Positions 63,564-64,000 of a stretch of 64,000 nt of DNA are shown one piece after another. Location: NCBI GenBank assembly GCA_009823395.1, contig CM020507.1:1940001-2004000 (forward strand), in the 5' to 3' direction. Under the pieces are notes generated by a model. That model did not search any database and was not told where the DNA came from. It saw nothing but the letters and a program-made list of their open reading frames with translations. Source of the DNA: Thamnaconus septentrionalis (taxonomy: Eukaryota; Chordata; Actinopteri; Tetraodontiformes; Monacanthidae). Made by a program: the position numbers and the translations under genes. Each line of letters begins with the position of its first letter. Within the stretch, counting starts at the first letter, position 1.

Positions 63564-63977
63564 TAGCTGAATAGTTGCGCCAAATAGCAGATGGTGCTGA
63601 TTCTCCACTGTTCTGAAATTACAGCAGAAGTCGACGAAAAAAACAACAACAACAAAACCAAACGACCAATGGCGTTTCGAGGAGACCAACCTATTTGTTG
63701 ATTGACAGTTGTGAGCTGGCTGAACCAATCAGAGACCAGGGCATTGGAGGAGTAGGGCGGGACTAAAGAGCTGCGACACACAAACACACACTTCTCTGGT
63801 GAGGACTCTCCGGCGCCTCCTACTGGTCTCTTCACCCAGAACAGTGGCGCCGCCCACCTGATCCTGCCGATGATGTCACAGCGGTGTTCCTCCAACGTCC
63901 GTTGAGTTCCTTTCATCTCCTGGATGGTCTGCTGGACCGAGAGCAGCTGCTGATTGGCCTCGCTGCTGCACAGGCGC
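56509..63977 (-). CDS. ccdc180: Large coiled-coil protein, probably CCDC180; 5' part beyond the window
   Basis: Minus-strand exons: 63977-63858, 63770-63691, 63521-63433, 63160-63041, 62733-62560, 61984-61869, 61716-61590, 61489-61429, 61340-61279, 61177-60995, 60914-60745, 60424-60244, 60132-59986, 59832-59688, 59580-59500, 59163-59086, 58992-58857, 58725-58671, 58458-58421, 58357-58269, 58125-57984, 57937-57752, 57661-57536, 57386-57287, 57143-57053, 56899-56746 and 56637-56509 (TAG stop). The product is helical and Gln/Glu/Leu-rich with no enzyme motif. LFSEGGDFAPQELRLVQRRL and EEAFYSEMEEFESSSLQQ recall CCDC180 (DUF4455/DUF4456 family, ciliary/sperm-linked), but I identify it from memory of style only. 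Two junctions do not close: exon 61177-60995 needs a +1 shift near 61030 to reach the frame of the next exon, and 58125-57984 ends one base out. These may be assembly indels or misplaced splice sites. Confidence 0.6.
58131..58210. repeat. (CA)n microsatellite
   Basis: Forty uninterrupted CA units in an intron of the coiled-coil gene. A further (CA)n/(GT)n pair occurs at 58505-58553 and 58621-58667. Confidence 0.97.
59197..59440. repeat. (CAGG/CAGA)n tract
   Basis: About 245 bp of CAGG and CAGA tetramers in the intron between exons 59580-59500 and 59163-59086. Same composition as the tract in wdr5 intron 10. Confidence 0.95.
60428..60680. repeat. (GGA)n tract
   Basis: About 250 bp of GGA/GAA triplets. 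On the coding strand it is CTC-rich and leads straight into the acceptor of exon 60424-60244. Confidence 0.95.
62393..62559 (+). mobile_element. LINE-like 3' end with (TTC)n tail
   Basis: TTGCACAGTAGCC, then TGCAAATTTCCCCATCGTGGGATCAATAAAGG, then a (TTC)n tail (62517-62558). This is the typical 3' terminus of fish non-LTR elements. The tail ends right at the splice donor of exon 62733-62560. Confidence 0.6.
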
Positions 63978-64000
63978 CTGCGATGCACACACACACACAC

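Overview
This is vertebrate nuclear DNA, almost certainly from a ray-finned (teleost) fish. Genes are split into short exons with GT-AG introns, many under 100 bases. Long CA, CT, GATA and CAGG microsatellites are everywhere, there are several short non-autonomous DNA transposons, and three eukaryotic tRNA-Glu genes are present. The gene order is a block related to human 9q34 (NACC2, BRD3, PLPP7, WDR5, ENTR1), with GSTT and CHEK2, which are human chromosome 22 genes, inserted in it. There are no bacterial operons, CRISPR arrays or phage genes, and I found no self-contained undescribed system. The unusual points are changes inside known genes and repeat structures. || Layout. 1-7450: repeat-rich intergenic DNA (a CT tract of about 500 bp, a degenerate CTGGACT/TAGAC array). 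7910-14217 (+): nacc2, a BTB-BEN transcription factor, in seven coding exons, followed by a 34-bp minisatellite and a poly(A) signal at 15657. 16890-28807 (+): CCAAT-rich promoter and eleven coding exons of brd3, a BET double-bromodomain reader of acetylated histones, with a long 3' UTR. 33143-33484 (-): an unidentified small ORF. 35435-38398 (+): plpp7 (four exons), tail-to-tail with 39843-42909 (-): wdr5 (13 exons). 44225-46016 (+): a theta-class gstt (five exons). 48089-51124 (-): chek2 (14 exons), head-to-head with 51968-54070 (+): entr1 (nine exons). 54432-55732: a foldback element carrying a 195-bp repeat with telomere-like motifs. 56509-63977 (-): a large coiled-coil gene, probably ccdc180, running off the right edge. 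tRNA-Glu(CTC) genes lie at 43829, 47203 and 55936. || The genes do not form one pathway. brd3, wdr5 and nacc2 are chromatin or transcription factors, plpp7 is a nuclear-envelope protein, chek2 a DNA-damage kinase, entr1 an endosome/centrosome trafficking factor, and gstt a detoxification enzyme. For wdr5, gstt, chek2, entr1 and plpp7 I followed the reading frame across every junction and it closes exactly. nacc2 (after a 14-G run), brd3 (exon 6) and the coiled-coil gene (two places) do not close and may contain assembly indels.
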